In this document: piece by piece, positions 1-12,400 of the stretch
Layout of the letters: each line of letters starts with the position of its first letter
Numbering within the stretch: the first letter of the stretch is position 1
Source: Solanum dulcamara
Lineage: Eukaryota > Streptophyta > Magnoliopsida > Solanales > Solanaceae
Direction: 5' to 3'
Length of the DNA stretch: 64,000 nt
NCBI RefSeq assembly: GCF_947179165.1
Contig: NC_077242.1
Span: 2,480,001 to 2,544,000, forward strand
The notes under the pieces: model-generated
Seen by the model: only the letters and a program-made list of their open reading frames with translations
The model's database searches: none
Told to the model about the DNA's origin: nothing
Position numbers and translations under genes: made by a program

Positions 1-662
1 TATTATATAGTCTTAATAGACGCATCTACAAGATGGTCATATGTATGCTTATTATCAACTCGCAACATGGCTTTTGCGAGATTGTTAGCTTAAATTATAA
101 GGTTAAGAGAATAATTTTCAGATTGAATTTACATCTCAATCCATTAATGATTATTGTATGTCGGTTGGAATTAAATTTAATCATTCGGTCGCTCGTGTTC
201 ATACTCAAAATGGTATAGCAGAATCATTGATTAAACGCCTTCAATTGATACCTAGACCATTGCTAATGAGGACAAAACTTTCTCTTTCAGTACGGAGGCA
301 TGTATTTTGCATATAGCACTTGTGCGTATAAGGCCAATAAATTTTTATGAATTTTTTCCATTACAGTGGATTTTTGGAAGGGAGCCAAATATATCCATCT
401 TAAAATATTTGGGTATGCAATATATGTCTCAATTGCTCCACCGCACCGCACAAATATGGGTCCCCAAAGAAGATTGAAAATATATGTTGGGTATGAATCT
501 CTTTTTATTATAAAATATTTGAAACCTATGATTGGAGATTTATTTACAACAAGATTCGCTTATTGTCATTTTGATGAATCAGTATACCCAACATTAGGGG
601 GAGAACATAAGTAATTGGAAAATGAGATAGATTGGAATTCATTATCACTATCTCATTTAGAT

Positions 663-1319
663 CCTCAAACAAATCAATGTGAGTAAGAAGTTCAAAAAAT
701 GACTATTTGCAAATCAACTGCCGGATGCATTTACTAACCTTCCACGGGTTACTAAATCGCATATCCCAACTGCTAATGCTCAAGTTTGACTTGATGTCCC
801 GGTAGGTCAACATGTTCAGACAAATGAGTCTAGGTCACACTTAAAAAGTGAAAGACCAATTGGTTCCAAAGATAAAAATCCTCAAAAAAAAATGAAATAA
901 ATGATCAAGGTGATCATAATTTGGAGGCAATTACTCAAGAAGAGCCCAGAGACACAACAAATAAGGATACCACCGAGGAGGTCCAAGTACCTCAAACAAA
1001 TCAATGTGAGTAAGAAGTTCAAAAAATGACTATTTGCAAATCAACTGCCGGATGCATTTACTAACCTTCCACGGGTTACTAAATCGCATATCCCAACTGC
1101 TAATGCTCAAGTTTGACTTGATGTCCCGGTAGGTCAACATGTTCAGACAAATGAGTCTAGGTCACACTTAAAAAGTGAAAGACCAATTGGTTCCAAAGAT
1201 AAAAATCCTCAAAAAAAAATGAAATAAATGATCAAGGTGATCATAATTTGGAGGCAATTACTCAAGAAGAGCCCAGAGACACAACAAATAAGGATACCAC
1301 CGAGGAGGTCCAAGTACCT
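663..1319 (+). repeat. 327-bp perfect tandem duplication inside the copia remnant
   Basis: Two head-to-tail copies, about 663-989 and 990-1316, look identical base for base by eye. The unit covers the stretch between integrase and reverse transcriptase. The length is a multiple of three, but the region is already full of stops, so frame retention has no consequence. The rest of the element is heavily mutated, so this duplication must be much younger than the insertion. Confidence 0.95.
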
Positions 1320-3080
1320 AAAAATAATGAGAATGAAAAAATCTCAATAAGTTATGTATCGACATAAAAACGGTGGAACCGAAATGATATTGTGGTCGAT
1401 AATATTTTTGCTTATAATGTTGTCATTGAAATAATGCAATGAGATAAGGATCTTGAACCAAAATCTATCGATGAATGTAGATAGAGAAATAATTGGCCAA
1501 AATGGAAGGATGCAATTCAAACAAAGTTAACTTCACTTGAAAAATGTGAAGTTTTCGGACCAATAATCCGAATACCTGAAGGTGTCAATTCAGTAGGGTA
1601 CAAATGGGTTTTTGTGCGTAAACAAAATAAAAAAGGTAAAATCGTAAGATATAAAGCACGACTTGTAGCCCAAGGTTTTTCACAAAGGCCTGACATTGAC
1701 TATATAGAAACATATTCCCCTGTGGTGGATGCAATTACCTTCAAGTATCTAATGAAATTGGCAGTTCGTGAAAAACTTGAAATGCAACTAATAGATGTGG
1801 TCACAACCTATTTATATGGCTCATTAGACCACGAAATTTTTATGAAAATTTCCGAAGGGTTCAAAGTGCCTGAAACATACAAGGATTCTCGAGAAACTTA
1901 CTCAGTAAAGCTTCAGAAATTCTTATACGGGTTGAAACAATCAAGGCGCATATGGTACAACCGTCTTAGCGAATAGTTGCTAAAAGAAAGATATAAAAAT
2001 GATTCAATTTGCCCTTGTGTCTTTATGAAAAGGTCTGGATCTAAATTTGTCATAATAACAGTATATGTTGATGATTTGAATATTATTGGAACTCCGAAAG
2101 ACTTTCAAAGGCAATGAAATGTCTGAAAAAGGAGTTTGAAATGAAAGACCTCAGAAAGATAAAAAAATTCTTGGTCTACAAATTGAACCTTTTACAAATG
2201 AAATATTTGTACATCAGTCAACATATACTGAAAATATTTTAAAGAGGTTTTATATGGATAAAACACATCCATTGAGTACTCCAATGGTTGTAAGATCTCT
2301 TGATATTAATACAAATCCGTTTCGACCTCATGAAAATGATGAAGAGCTTATTGATGCTGAAATACCATATCTTAGTGCAATTGGTGCATTAATGTATCTT
2401 GCCAACAAAATTTAGATCAGATATAGCTTTCTCTGTAAGCTTGTAATCAAGATTTAGTTCTTCTCCAACATGAAGATATTGAAATGAAATTAACCATATA
2501 TTCAGATACCTATGAGGGGACCGTTGATATGGGATTGTTTTACTCAAATGAATCCATGTCACAATTGATTGGTTACGCAGATGCGAGATATTTATCTGAT
2601 CCCCATAAAGGTCTATCGTGGATAGGCTATTTATTTACATGTGATGGTACAACTATATCATGACGTTCAACAAAACAAACTATGGTTGCCACTTCCTCAA
2701 ATCATGCAAAGATAATAATCATCCATGAAGCAAGTCGAGAATGCGTTTGGTTAAAATCAATAACTCAATACATTCAAGAAACATATGACATTTCTTTAAA
2801 AAGAGACGTTCCAACAATATTGTATGAAGACAATGTTGAATGTATAACTCAACTAAAGGGAGGATATATCAAAGGAGACAACAAAACATATTTCACCAAA
2901 ATTCTTTTTTACTCATGATCTTCAAAAGAAGGGTGAAATAGATGTCCAACAAGTTCTTCAAGTGACAATTTAGTAGATATGTTTACCAAGGCATTGCCGA
3001 CTTCAATCTTTGAGAAAATGAGATACAAAATTAGAATGCGACGTCTTCGAGATATCAAATGAAGTTTTCATCAGGGGGAG

Positions 3081-3587
3081 TAAAATACGCGTTGCACTCT
3101 TTTTTTCTTAACCAAAGTTTTATCCCACTGAATTTTTTTGGTAAGGTTTTTAATGAGGAAGCACTCAAGATGTTTTATCAGATGTGTGTACTCTTTTTCC
3201 TTCACTAGACTTTTTTCCACTGGATTTTTCCTAATAAGATTTTAACGAGGCACAATATTTATGGATGTTTACGATAACTATATTTATTATTTTTTGTAAA
3301 GTTTTTAATGAGGCACATTTCACGTGGACATCTAAGAGAAGCGTTAAAGAGCAAGTGGATGTCCATTTAAGTAGGACCCACATGGCAATTTGTAGACATT
3401 GGATGTCCATTTAAGTAGGACCCACTTGACAATTTATAGATAACTTGTAGGCAAGTTGTACTCATTTTTTTTGCTATAAAAGCCATTCTCTGCAATACAA
3501 ATTAGATACGGAACAATATTCAATCTCTTCTCTCTCTATTTCTCACTATCTCCTTCTTAATTTGTTAAGTTGGTTTATTTTATAACA
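3081..3587 (+). repeat. 3' LTR of the copia element
   Basis: Starts directly after the polypurine tract and runs about 507 bp, ending near TATAACA. It has repeated CACTCTTTTT and CACTAGACTTTTTTCC-type motifs and a 24-bp internal direct repeat starting at 3357 and 3401. A TATA box (CTATAAAAG, 3474-3482) is followed by a pyrimidine-rich leader, as in LTR promoters. The exact left edge is uncertain because no clean TG dinucleotide is visible. Confidence 0.75.
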
Positions 3588-3983
3588 TGTGACATAAATT
3601 AGAATGTACAAGAGTATTAGCATTAAGTTCTTTATCAACTTAAGTTCTTTCTCGTTGTCAAATAATGTCTATGAACTTTTTATAGGTTATCTGATACACC
3701 GCCAAATAACCGTTCGATAATTGATAATCCGTTACCAAACCAATCGATACCTTATAGGTTGGCTAGCGGATTAGTAAATTTAAAAATCGATATCTGATAG
3801 GCTAAATCATTAAGTGAAATTATCCGTTCAATCCGCCCGATAAGCAACCGTATCAACTTGCACATTATAATTTATTTGTTTAATTTTAATTTAACACATC
3901 ATAAAATAACTTCACTTCATAATCTTAGAATAGTATAAATGATCATAAACTTATTGCATGGAAAGTTAAGACTAAAAAGAAAA

Positions 3984-4307
3984 GGGAAAAGACTCAAATA
4001 TATAATCGAATTTTGAAAAAAAAAACTCATTTATTTGATCTGTTAAAAGTTTGATTTATTTATAACAAATAGTATAAATAAGCATTTTTTCAAAGTTGGA
4101 TGACATATTTAAATTTTCTCTATTTTAAATAATAATTTAGTTAATGACGTGACCATATGTACAAAATATTTTTACAAAATAAAAAATATTTTTAATTTAC
4201 AAATAATGATATGGATGAATTTTTTCTTAAACAAAAATGACATAAATAAGTCAAACATTTAACGGAAGGCATAAATAAACCTTCCATGACATATTTAAAA
4301 CTTTCCC
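3984..4307. mobile_element. MITE with long terminal inverted repeats (Mutator-like family, copy 1)
   Basis: About 324 bp. The left end (GGGAAAAGACTCAAATAT) is mirrored by the right end (ACATATTTAAAACTTTCCC), and the similarity extends inward for some 80 bp per arm. The sequence is clearly related to the better-preserved copy at 40719-41142. No coding capacity. Target-site duplication is not clear here. Confidence 0.7.
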
Positions 4308-4316
4308 AAAATTAAG

Positions 4317-4700
4317 AGTCCGTTTGGATGGACTTAAAAAAAGTAACTTTTATGTATGAAGTGCTTTTAGAACTTTGAAGTGCTAAAATTAATTTTATAA
4401 ATAAGCAGTTAAATATTTGAATAAAAGTATTTAAATTAAGAAAATGATGTAAATTTTAGGATTAAAAGAATAAAAAAGGATAGTTTGAGAATTTAGTTAA
4501 AATATAACGTATATAAAAGTAATTTACATGGTCAAAGAAAATAATTTCAAGCACTTAGAAGAAAAAAACTAGGAATCTTTTCAGTGACTTTAAGAACTTC
4601 ATGACTCAAAGTTAATATTAGACAAACATGTCCAAAAGCTAAAAAAGAATTTTAAGTTGATTTTGACCAACTTAAAGCCCATTAAAGCCCATCCACAGGC
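4317..4700. mobile_element. MITE with GTCCGTTTGGATGGACTTA-type ends
   Basis: Left end GTCCGTTTGGATGGACTT is imperfectly mirrored by the right end (AAGCCCATCCACAGGC). The interior is AT-rich with no ORF. Ends resemble those of the element at 40271-40523. It lies next to the 3' end of the small acidic-protein gene and may contribute to its downstream region. Confidence 0.55.
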
Positions 4701-4846
4701 TGTAAATCAACAGAATACAAATTGGAAAGGAGAAATATTAATGACCGGAAACAAGATAATGAACCAAACAATTTCATTGATCAGCAACGCAAAAATAAAG
4801 TGATATTAGCATAAAATAAAGGTGCAAATCGCACTTGCTCCAAATT

Positions 4847-5341
4847 TCACGCTGTATAAGCGCCGCCACCACGGGAACCGCCACCGCGGCCGCTACCACG
4901 ACGGCCGTAGTCATCATCATCATCAGAATCATCGCAGCTTCCATCTACATCATCAAAGCCCTTCGATGCATCATCATCGTCGTCGTCCTCAAAATCATCT
5001 TCATCATCGTCTTCGACATCTTCTTCCAGATCGGGACGCTGTTTACTACTAGTCGAACGGCTACCACGTAGCTCCATCAGAGACAAATCAAAGGTAGGCA
5101 AATCGGATACAAAGATCCAATTCAGAAGAAATTTGTCATCATTTGAAAAATGTCCTGTCAAAATCGACTTTGGGTTTCGTAAACCAAAATGTACCGAGGG
5201 TTGAGATTGAGAGGAAATGTTAAATGGGTCTGCAGCAGAGGCGGCGGCGGGGGTGGCTACGGGACGGAGGAGATGGCGGTGAATGAGATTTTTGAGTGAT
5301 GTTTTGTTGGTTAAGCTTTGAAGCCTAGATACAGCAGCCAT
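4847..5341 (-). CDS. Small protein with mitochondrial-type presequence and acidic/Gly-Arg tail
   Basis: Single open frame of 164 residues; I do not recognise the family. The first 30 residues (MAAVSRLQSL, TNKTSLKNLI, HRHLL) are basic, hydroxylated and free of acids, a typical mitochondrial targeting profile. Residues 40-100 form a neutral domain with a hydrophobic stretch (FLLNWIFVSDLPTFDLSLMEL, about 71-91). Residues 104-145 are almost all Asp/Glu, and 146-161 are Gly/Arg/Ser-rich (YGRRGSGRGGGSRGGG). The ATG is the first in frame, and the only obvious initiator. The trinucleotide-rich GAT/GAC runs make open shadow frames on the other strand; the ordered presequence-core-tail layout favours this frame. 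Expression and function are inferred only. Confidence 0.75.
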   Translation of the reverse strand: MAAVSRLQSLTNKTSLKNLIHRHLLRPVATPAAASAADPFNISSQSQPSVHFGLRNPKSILTGHFSNDDKFLLNWIFVSDLPTFDLSLMELRGSRSTSSKQRPDLEEDVEDDDEDDFEDDDDDDASKGFDDVDGSCDDSDDDDDYGRRGSGRGGGSRGGGAYTA

Positions 5342-6529
5342 GGTTTTGCTGAAGTTGTGTCTGTCACTGAAAGCAGAAGGGGTTTTTAAAAGGGTTTAAG
5401 AGACCTAGGGTTTCGGAGGGTTCTAGAGAGATTTATTAAGGAAGGATTCTTGATTTTAATATATTTACATAGTTTTCATAGTTTCTTTTTATACACTTTT
5501 TAAAAAATATTTTTTATTTAATTGTTCACTTTCAACTATAATTAATGGGCAAAATAGAAAATTACTCCATATTTTTATTTGTTTAATATTGACTTGTCAC
5601 ATTCGAGAGCAATAAATAAATTAATAATTTTACTATTCTATTTTTTAAATATAATAAATTTAATATTTTAAAATAATAATTATAGTTAATAATAAGGGTA
5701 AATCAGAAACTAAGGAGCATTCGATTTCGGTATAGGGAATGAGTGATAGACAAAGTTGTCTCATATGAGTAGTTATCCCACCAAATATTTGGGATGATTT
5801 ATTCCATTATTATACTATAAATAGTGGAATTAATAATTTTGAGACTAACAAACATCCCTACACAAATGCAAGAATAGATAATATTATATATTATTTCGTG
5901 ATTATTATCTCTTATCCACGTATCAATCAACCCCTTAGAAGTCGTTTGGTGTGAAGGATAACACCAAATAATTTTGAGACTAAATTATAGTGGCACTTAA
6001 GTTGGTGTTTAGTTAGCAAGTCCGAGATAACTTATCCCGAGATTAATAAATAGTACCGAAATAAGTTATTCCTCTTCTTGGGTGGTATACTAATCCCAGA
6101 ATAACTTATCCCAGGATAATAGATAAATGACAAAAATACCCCTCTAAATATTTTTTATACCTCACTTTTCACATTCATATATATTTACATTATTTTTAAT
6201 ACCATATATAACAACATTCACTCTTTATTTTTATGATAATTCTTCATATTTTTTCTATTAAAAAATTACACTATATAATATAATTTTTATTTATAGCGAA
6301 ATACTATTGTAGAGGGCATATATAACATAAAAGATACATAAAAACGAAAGCAATTGTTTCTAAAAAAAACCTATGCCCTGTTTATTCTGAATATGTAAAA
6401 ACAATGTTTTGTATAAATAATCTGTAAGAAATTAGCTAATTAATTTTCTTAATGACAACACATACCGGACATTCTACATTAGTATATCAGCTTTCTTCCT
6501 TTTTTAGAAAATTAGTTCAATAACCAATT
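5342..6529. other. Intergenic spacer with a degenerate MITE
   Basis: The first 120 bp form the probable promoter/leader of the minus-strand acidic-protein gene. From about 5935 the sequence (GTCGTTTGGTGTGAAGGATAAC and following) matches the family seen at 39497 onward, so it is a truncated member of that MITE family. The remainder is AT-rich. The last 100 bp hold the 3' UTR of the COX17 gene. Confidence 0.55.
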
Positions 6530-6829
6530 TCAGACGTTGAAGCCTTCAGCTCGAAGGCATTTAAGATGAGCCTCGATCCATTTCTCACAAGCTGATTCAC
6601 CGTGTTCCACAATGCATTCATCCCTCACCTTCTTAGTCTCTGGGCAAGCACAACAAATCTTCTTCTTTGGCTTTGAATCTGCAGGGGATGTAGAGGGACC
6701 TGACTTTTCATCTTTTGGAAGTTGTGACGAAGATGTGGCTGTTGAAGTGTTCTCCCTTGATAGTCCATCCCCCAGTTGCGACGAAGATATGGTTGTTGAA
6801 GCGCTCTCCTTTGATGGTCCACCCCCCAT
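6530..6829 (-). CDS. COX17: Cytochrome c oxidase copper chaperone COX17
   Basis: 99-residue protein. COX17 carries Cu(I) in the mitochondrial intermembrane space to SCO1 and COX11 for cytochrome c oxidase assembly. The copper-binding Cys pair is at 59-60 in [10 protein letters not shown], and twin CX9C motifs (C62/C72, C81/C91) would form the coiled-coil-helix-coiled-coil-helix fold. The end EGFNV is typical of plant COX17. The ATG at 6829 was chosen because it follows a strong splice acceptor (TTGCAG ending at 6842); the frame upstream belongs to an intron. The 58-residue Ser/Thr-rich N-terminus is longer than the roughly 74-residue Arabidopsis protein would need and holds two copies of an 18-residue unit (SSSQL ends both). 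Identification is firm; the function of the N-terminal extension is unknown. Confidence 0.95.
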   Translation of the reverse strand: MGGGPSKESASTTISSSQLGDGLSRENTSTATSSSQLPKDEKSGPSTSPADSKPKKKICCACPETKKVRDECIVEHGESACEKWIEAHLKCLRAEGFNV

Positions 6830-6841
6830 TCTCAAAGAAGG

Positions 6842-8560
6842 CTGCAAGAGTTAGTAAACAAAAGATCGATGATTATAATCAGATTAGCATCTCACAAATC
6901 AGCCAACAGAAAGACAAAAGATATACATATACCAAAGTGTTTTAATAGAACAAGCCTTCTAAAAACTACAACGAAGGTAACTATCTTCCTTTTTTATACA
7001 AGTATATGAAGATTATTTCAGATGGTAAACTTGTACTGAGCAGTGCAATGAAAAGAAATTACAGATTAAGCAACTCCTCTATCGTGCCTAACAATGCATG
7101 TACATTATTTACAAGAGACAAGTTGCACCAAGAAAGCTAGTAAAACGATACATCTGTGTTTAAGGCTAAGTATGTATGTCCTTTTGCCTTACAAAATTCT
7201 ACTGTTTCTTTCCAGCCAACAGTCCATCAGATGATGTGTGGTGTAATGTTCCAAGTCTTCATGGACTTCTTTGTTTAGTCCCTTTCTTTTCCAGCAATGC
7301 AGTAAACAATGGTAACTATCTAAAGTACTGACAACCTTCAAACTATAACTTTATCAAACAAATATGCTGCCTGACGAAAAAATGTTACCCTACCAACTAT
7401 TTTTTAAAATTAACTTTCCACTATCACACTTTAAAATGATCAAATATCTAACGACTCGTGATGAATTGAGAACAAAGAGTGCTAATGAAATCCAATATCA
7501 ATTACATAACCACGACGGCACCACCCATAAGAAGAGAACATGTAGGAGAGGAGAATACAACGCCATTACCAAGAATTTTACCATCGTCTGCAAATTTCCT
7601 TACTTTCCACAAAGGGAAAGGTCTAGAGTCTAGAATACCTCTGCCATATCTTACGGCATTTCACTCATCCTTTACTTATACAAAGGAAAAGGCAAAACAC
7701 ATGGCACTATCTTTTTTAGATCAAGAAGAAAATTACATCCTATGTTACCTCCACATGGTACATCCACCCGTAGTAATAACTCTTACTCTTTTGCATTCTA
7801 AAGTACCACCTCCTCTTCTTATTTTCCCCTCATCGGAAACCAATTCCAGCTATCGGGACTAGAGAAAAATTCTCAATACCAATACGTGCTCCAACAGTTC
7901 CAAGCAATTTCAATATACAACGAACACTCTCCTATGAAAGAAATCTTCTCTTCTTTCTACCCCTGGCATCATTCCCCAGCTAACATCTTTAAAACGAAAG
8001 AGGAAGACAATTATCTATGTCTGTGTATAAATATCTTCTAATCCTTCTACATGTAATTAGATCATAGGGTAGGTCACTCCTCTCCTCCTCCCCCCTCTCC
8101 TCTTTCCCATTCCTGGACTAATGCTAATTCCTCCAACAATATAAGATATGTTATATCTATTGTCCATCCAGATCTGCAGATGCAGTACAAAACATCTTTA
8201 TCACAGAAAATTATCTGAATACAGAAACAGCTAAATTTCAATTGACACAAAGTACCTCATATAAAAATTCAGAACACACACAAAAAAAACAAATCAGTAA
8301 GAAGATTTTATTATAGTAATTCTTTAACCTGGGAAACCCAAATAAGAATCTAAAACTAAGTTTAACCCTAATATGAAAAGCGGCGATGCAAACAGAAAAA
8401 CAAAAAAATCAAGGGTTTAATCGTGTGACCAGAGAAATTTAAGAGCAGATTCATTGAGAGTGAAAATTCAGATTTTTTACGTACCTTTAGTTCGTTTCTT
8501 CTTCTCGGCAAAGACGGGGTTTATGAGAGGTTTATGTGGACAAATTCCTTGCTCCGTTTT
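6842..8560 (-). other. COX17 5'-leader: intron (6842-8484) and non-coding first exon
   Basis: Minus strand. A donor AAAG/GTACGT at 8485/8484 pairs with acceptor TTGCAG at 6842, with a good branch site (CTAAC) just upstream of the acceptor. The first exon, from about 8560 to 8485, has no ATG and would be 5' UTR. The 1.64-kb intron has no gene; open frames in it at 7364-7862 have no recognisable content, and 8075-8112 is a pyrimidine-rich stretch. The first-exon start is a guess. Confidence 0.6.
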
Positions 8561-9445
8561 CCAACAATGGCTGCTTTTGTTGGCCTTAGCTTTCTATTAA
8601 ATGACAAAGCAACCCCTAAAGTTTCCATATAGACGAACTACCCCCCTTCTTTCTTTTTTTTTGTGTGTGGGGGGTTTACATATTTAAATCACTCAATGCA
8701 ATTTATAGTTCATCCTTCGGGATGATCTCAGTTGATTTGGAGGGTGGTCATTTTAGGATTAATTCTCTGTCAATGTCTTCTGAATCGAACTTATCACATA
8801 TGGTTTGTCTAGTGCGGTTTACATTCCTTGTGTGGAGTGCTCACCCCAAGAGCAGAGGTAATAGCAGAGATTGTAGCGACTACGGGTTATCCTAGTATTT
8901 CCAAAAAAAAATTAAATTACAGTGAATCTAAATGTAATTTGTAAATCACGTTTTTTGAATGCGCTGGTAATTCATCTTGAATACGATATGTAAATTGTGG
9001 TTCTCAAACGATTCTAAAATGTGATTTGTGAATTCTCCTTTTCAAGGACTTTTAAGTTCCATTTTAAAAATTTGTGTTAAAAAAGTTAGAAAGAGTGAAT
9101 ATTGACAATTGTCTCACCTCGACAATCTAGTTGTTTGTACTTAGAAATTGAGTTTGTTTGAAATAAACGAACTCGCAGAAAAGGCGGTGATTTAAACTAT
9201 AAGAGAAAGTTATAGATATGACATCTACAGAACAAGAAATGAGCAACCTATTATTTAAATTAGTGATATCTACAATGTTAATTGAATTGATATTCACAAC
9301 CTCAAAAAGCAAACTAATTTCTTTCTTCGCCCATTGGACAAGTACCTATCAAAATTGTCCTAACCTTTTCCTCAATAGTGAGGAACAAATAGGTTGTATA
9401 AATAGATTCTTTCCTCTTTGCAGCCAAAAAAAGAAGGCAAGAAAA
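8561..9445. other. Spacer between COX17 and the DUF616 gene
   Basis: Holds the COX17 promoter (minus strand, starting near 8561) and, towards 9445, the 3' UTR of the DUF616 gene. A purine/pyrimidine-switch run of C, T and G tracts lies at 8640-8680. Between 8920 and 9030 a short motif (TGTAATTTGTAAATCACG and variants) recurs imperfectly. No gene seen. Confidence 0.5.
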
Positions 9446-12400
9446 TCAAAATGTTGTACTGCTTCCCTTATTCCCAGACCCAACTTTTCGATGTCGCCTT
9501 GAATTAGACTTCCTTTCACCTCTTCCGTGCTTTGGAGGTCTCCTTACTGGAGATTTACTAGAAGAACTATCACGAACCAAAGCCGGTGGAGGAGGAATTC
9601 TCACAACTCTCATGTGAGCCCTTTGCTCCAGTAAATCTCTATGGTATGCCTGCACAGATTTGGTATACACTCTTATACTATGAACAGCAAAAATAAGGCA
9701 AATAACCAAGCTAAACCATAAAACGATGTCGTATCCAACTTTTCCCTACTTAAGAATCAAAATACTTTTGAAGTCTTTAATATTTAGGTTTTGGATGGAG
9801 TAAGGGAGGCTTTCCTTAGTGAATACCTGTATCACGAAATTCCGCCTCTCACAATCCAAAAACATGTTGATGTTCCAGCTAACTTTTGCCATCAATTTGT
9901 CCCTAACAGTGGAAAAGCTCAACTGGTCCCTTGAAGTAAAACGATCAACTTCATTGAACCACAGACAGGTGAAGAGATTTGTGATGGGAATGTGCTCCTT
10001 TATAATAACACATCCTTCAGGAACATCTGCAGAAAGTTTAATGAGATACGTAGATTTTGAGAGTGAGTGGTCCAATGAACACAAGGGGTAAATGTGGACT
10101 CACCACTAGTAATAGGAAGCTTAGCCTCTGAATATGCAGTTAAACCTTCTTTCTTGTAGAAATCAATTTGGTGGTCAATGGATACATTATCATACTTCCC
10201 TGCAGCTTTATTAGCTTCAGCTTCTTCAAAGACGTCAAAACGTCTATAATGCCTTGAAATAGCAAAAGTAGCATTCTGGCGCCACAAGAATCTGAAGTAA
10301 AGGAATAGAAAAGAAGAAACTCATCAAGTTAAAGTAGAGGTGAGACTCACAACTAGAAGGTATAAACCAACAAAAAGAATGAATCTCATGCTAGGCTGCC
10401 GTACATGCCACTACAACAAATAGAACATGGCCATGTCGAAAAGAAATTATACAGCAACAGGAAAATAAAATATGAAAATAAACTACCAATCTGTTGCGCC
10501 TGTCAAGGTAATCCTCAATAACTCATTGGCATCAATAGGAAAATCCTAGGGCTGCACTATCCTGCCGGATAAATTCTTACTAATACTACCCATACAAAAC
10601 ACATTCAAGGTGCAACCCACAAATAAAAGATGGATACCATTATGCAATATGGCCATTGATCATTCATCGCTCAGTACTTCCACTACTACAATCATTTGAT
10701 CAATACCTAAAATGAGAAGATACAAGTATGTATATTATTTTTACTTAATTAAAAGTATGTATTTTATCTTTCATTTTTTCTCTTTTGGAAAATCAACCTC
10801 ATTAATGATAATTACTACACAAACATTAACACTTTTGGGTTTGCACGAAAATCCAGAATATATTAAAAAAAATTAGCAACAACAATCTGGTTTTAGATGA
10901 TGCAGACCTTCATTGGCTCCAACCCCAGTCATAACCCAGGAAATATCACCTTCACCCCACAGCTAACAGCTTAGCACTAGTACTATCATAAGAGTGGCAA
11001 AAAATGACGTGCATAGAAGATGAAAACTATTACTGGGAAGCTTAAACGAAAATGAATTAGATCTATTACCAAATCAAAACCATATACAGTAGCTAGCCAT
11101 TATTAAAAACCGTTTTTCCCTTATCACCAATAATTAGCCATTGCAAGAACTTAATTGTAGAATCTCTCCAAGCACAAGGTATTCCAACGGGCATACAAAG
11201 ACACAAGAGGCAGTAAAACCAAATGTACCTCTCGAGAATTTGGTAGGGATCCACAACGAGCTGAAGCTTTCCATCTATCCAAATAGAATAGCGGACATTA
11301 GGAAAGAGCCTATGCAGTAGAAGCTTAGGTACCTGCCACATACACATCTCTTACAAGCAAATCCATATTCTTATGTTCTACTTCTAATCCGCACTTCACA
11401 AATGAAAGATTTACTGAAATTATACTCTACGAAAGAAAAATATAATGAAGTCAATTCACATTGATGTCAAATGAATGATAACAGAACCTCAACCTCTACA
11501 CCCAAAAAAAAAATAGAGGAAAAGACATCGCATATATTCTATTACCTCTTGGAGTGTTGATTTGTCCTCGTCACCATTTGTAAAGAAAAGTTTTAACTGT
11601 TACATTGCCATAGGGCTTAGGTCTAGTGATGTGTAGTCGAGGCACATGTCACGGGTTTAAACCCTGCCGTAGACAAAAAGCTTGGTATTTTAGTGGAGAA
11701 GTGCAGAGGATGGGCCCATTACCCACCAAGTTTAGAACCGTGCACCACTAGGCCTCAGGAATTTCACGGATATCAAAAAAAGAAAGTTTAAACTATTTTG
11801 GAAAATGGCATGAATCAAAAGATAAGAGGATCTCTCAATCTGCTAACAATCACTTCCAGCCAGAGGTGTAAAAGACCAACTTAACAGTGATTACGGTGCT
11901 ATACTACTAAGTCCCACAATAGATACTTAATGTTACTAAAAGCAATATAATATTTAATTATTATTATTATTATTATTTTTTTTTGGGGGGGGGGAATGCC
12001 TCTTCTTACCCAAATGCTACATCAAGCACTTGTGCAACCTCAACGGGTCAAACCCTTAGAAGAAAGCAGATTAGAGAAAAAACAATGATGACAACAACAA
12101 ACCCAGTGTAATCCCACAAGTGGGGTCTGGAAAGAGTAGGATGTACATAGGCCTTACCCCTACCTTTGTGGAGTAGGGTGGTTGTTTCCGATAGACCTTT
12201 GGCTTATTCGAAGCATGGTAGAAAGCAGATTAGAGATAAGGTTTAAAATTTGAGAGAAACCTTGAAAGAGATAGGAGGATTTAGAAGAAAACTAGGATAA
12301 CAAACCTTCCCATTGCGTCTCGCATCAGAATAAGGCACATTGCGAACAAGAATAATCCTCCATAAACCAACCCTATTTCTGCTGTCCAAGAGGCTAGAAT

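Larger units (their letters stand above)
1..3587 (+). mobile_element. Ty1/copia LTR retrotransposon, 3' part, degenerate
   Basis: Remnant of a copia element whose 5' end lies outside the window. Pieces appear in normal pol order but in several broken frames. Integrase core and C-terminal part lie at about 1-615 (residues such as GPQRRLKIYVGYES at 450-500). Reverse transcriptase begins near 1614 (KARLVAQGFSQ, ETYSPV, FLYGLKQS) and keeps the catalytic YVDDLNIIG at about 2065. RNase H lies at about 2570-2915 (GYADARYLSDPHKG), and the pol tail (DMFTKALP) at about 2975. In-frame stops (for example TGA replacing the expected Trp codon near 2661), frameshifts and an internal duplication show it is dead. 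A purine-rich tract at 3071-3080 precedes the 3' LTR. It is non-autonomous now; the only intact regulatory piece is the LTR. Confidence 0.93.

Noticed and set aside
4822..5071. Plus-strand His-rich and Ile-rich ORFs opposite the acidic-protein gene
   Set aside because: They are readings of the GAT/GAC-rich antisense strand; homopolymeric composition without any domain.
7364..7862. Two overlapping plus-strand ORFs of 89 and 127 codons
   Set aside because: They lie in the COX17 leader intron on the opposite strand, lack domains and have no splice context.
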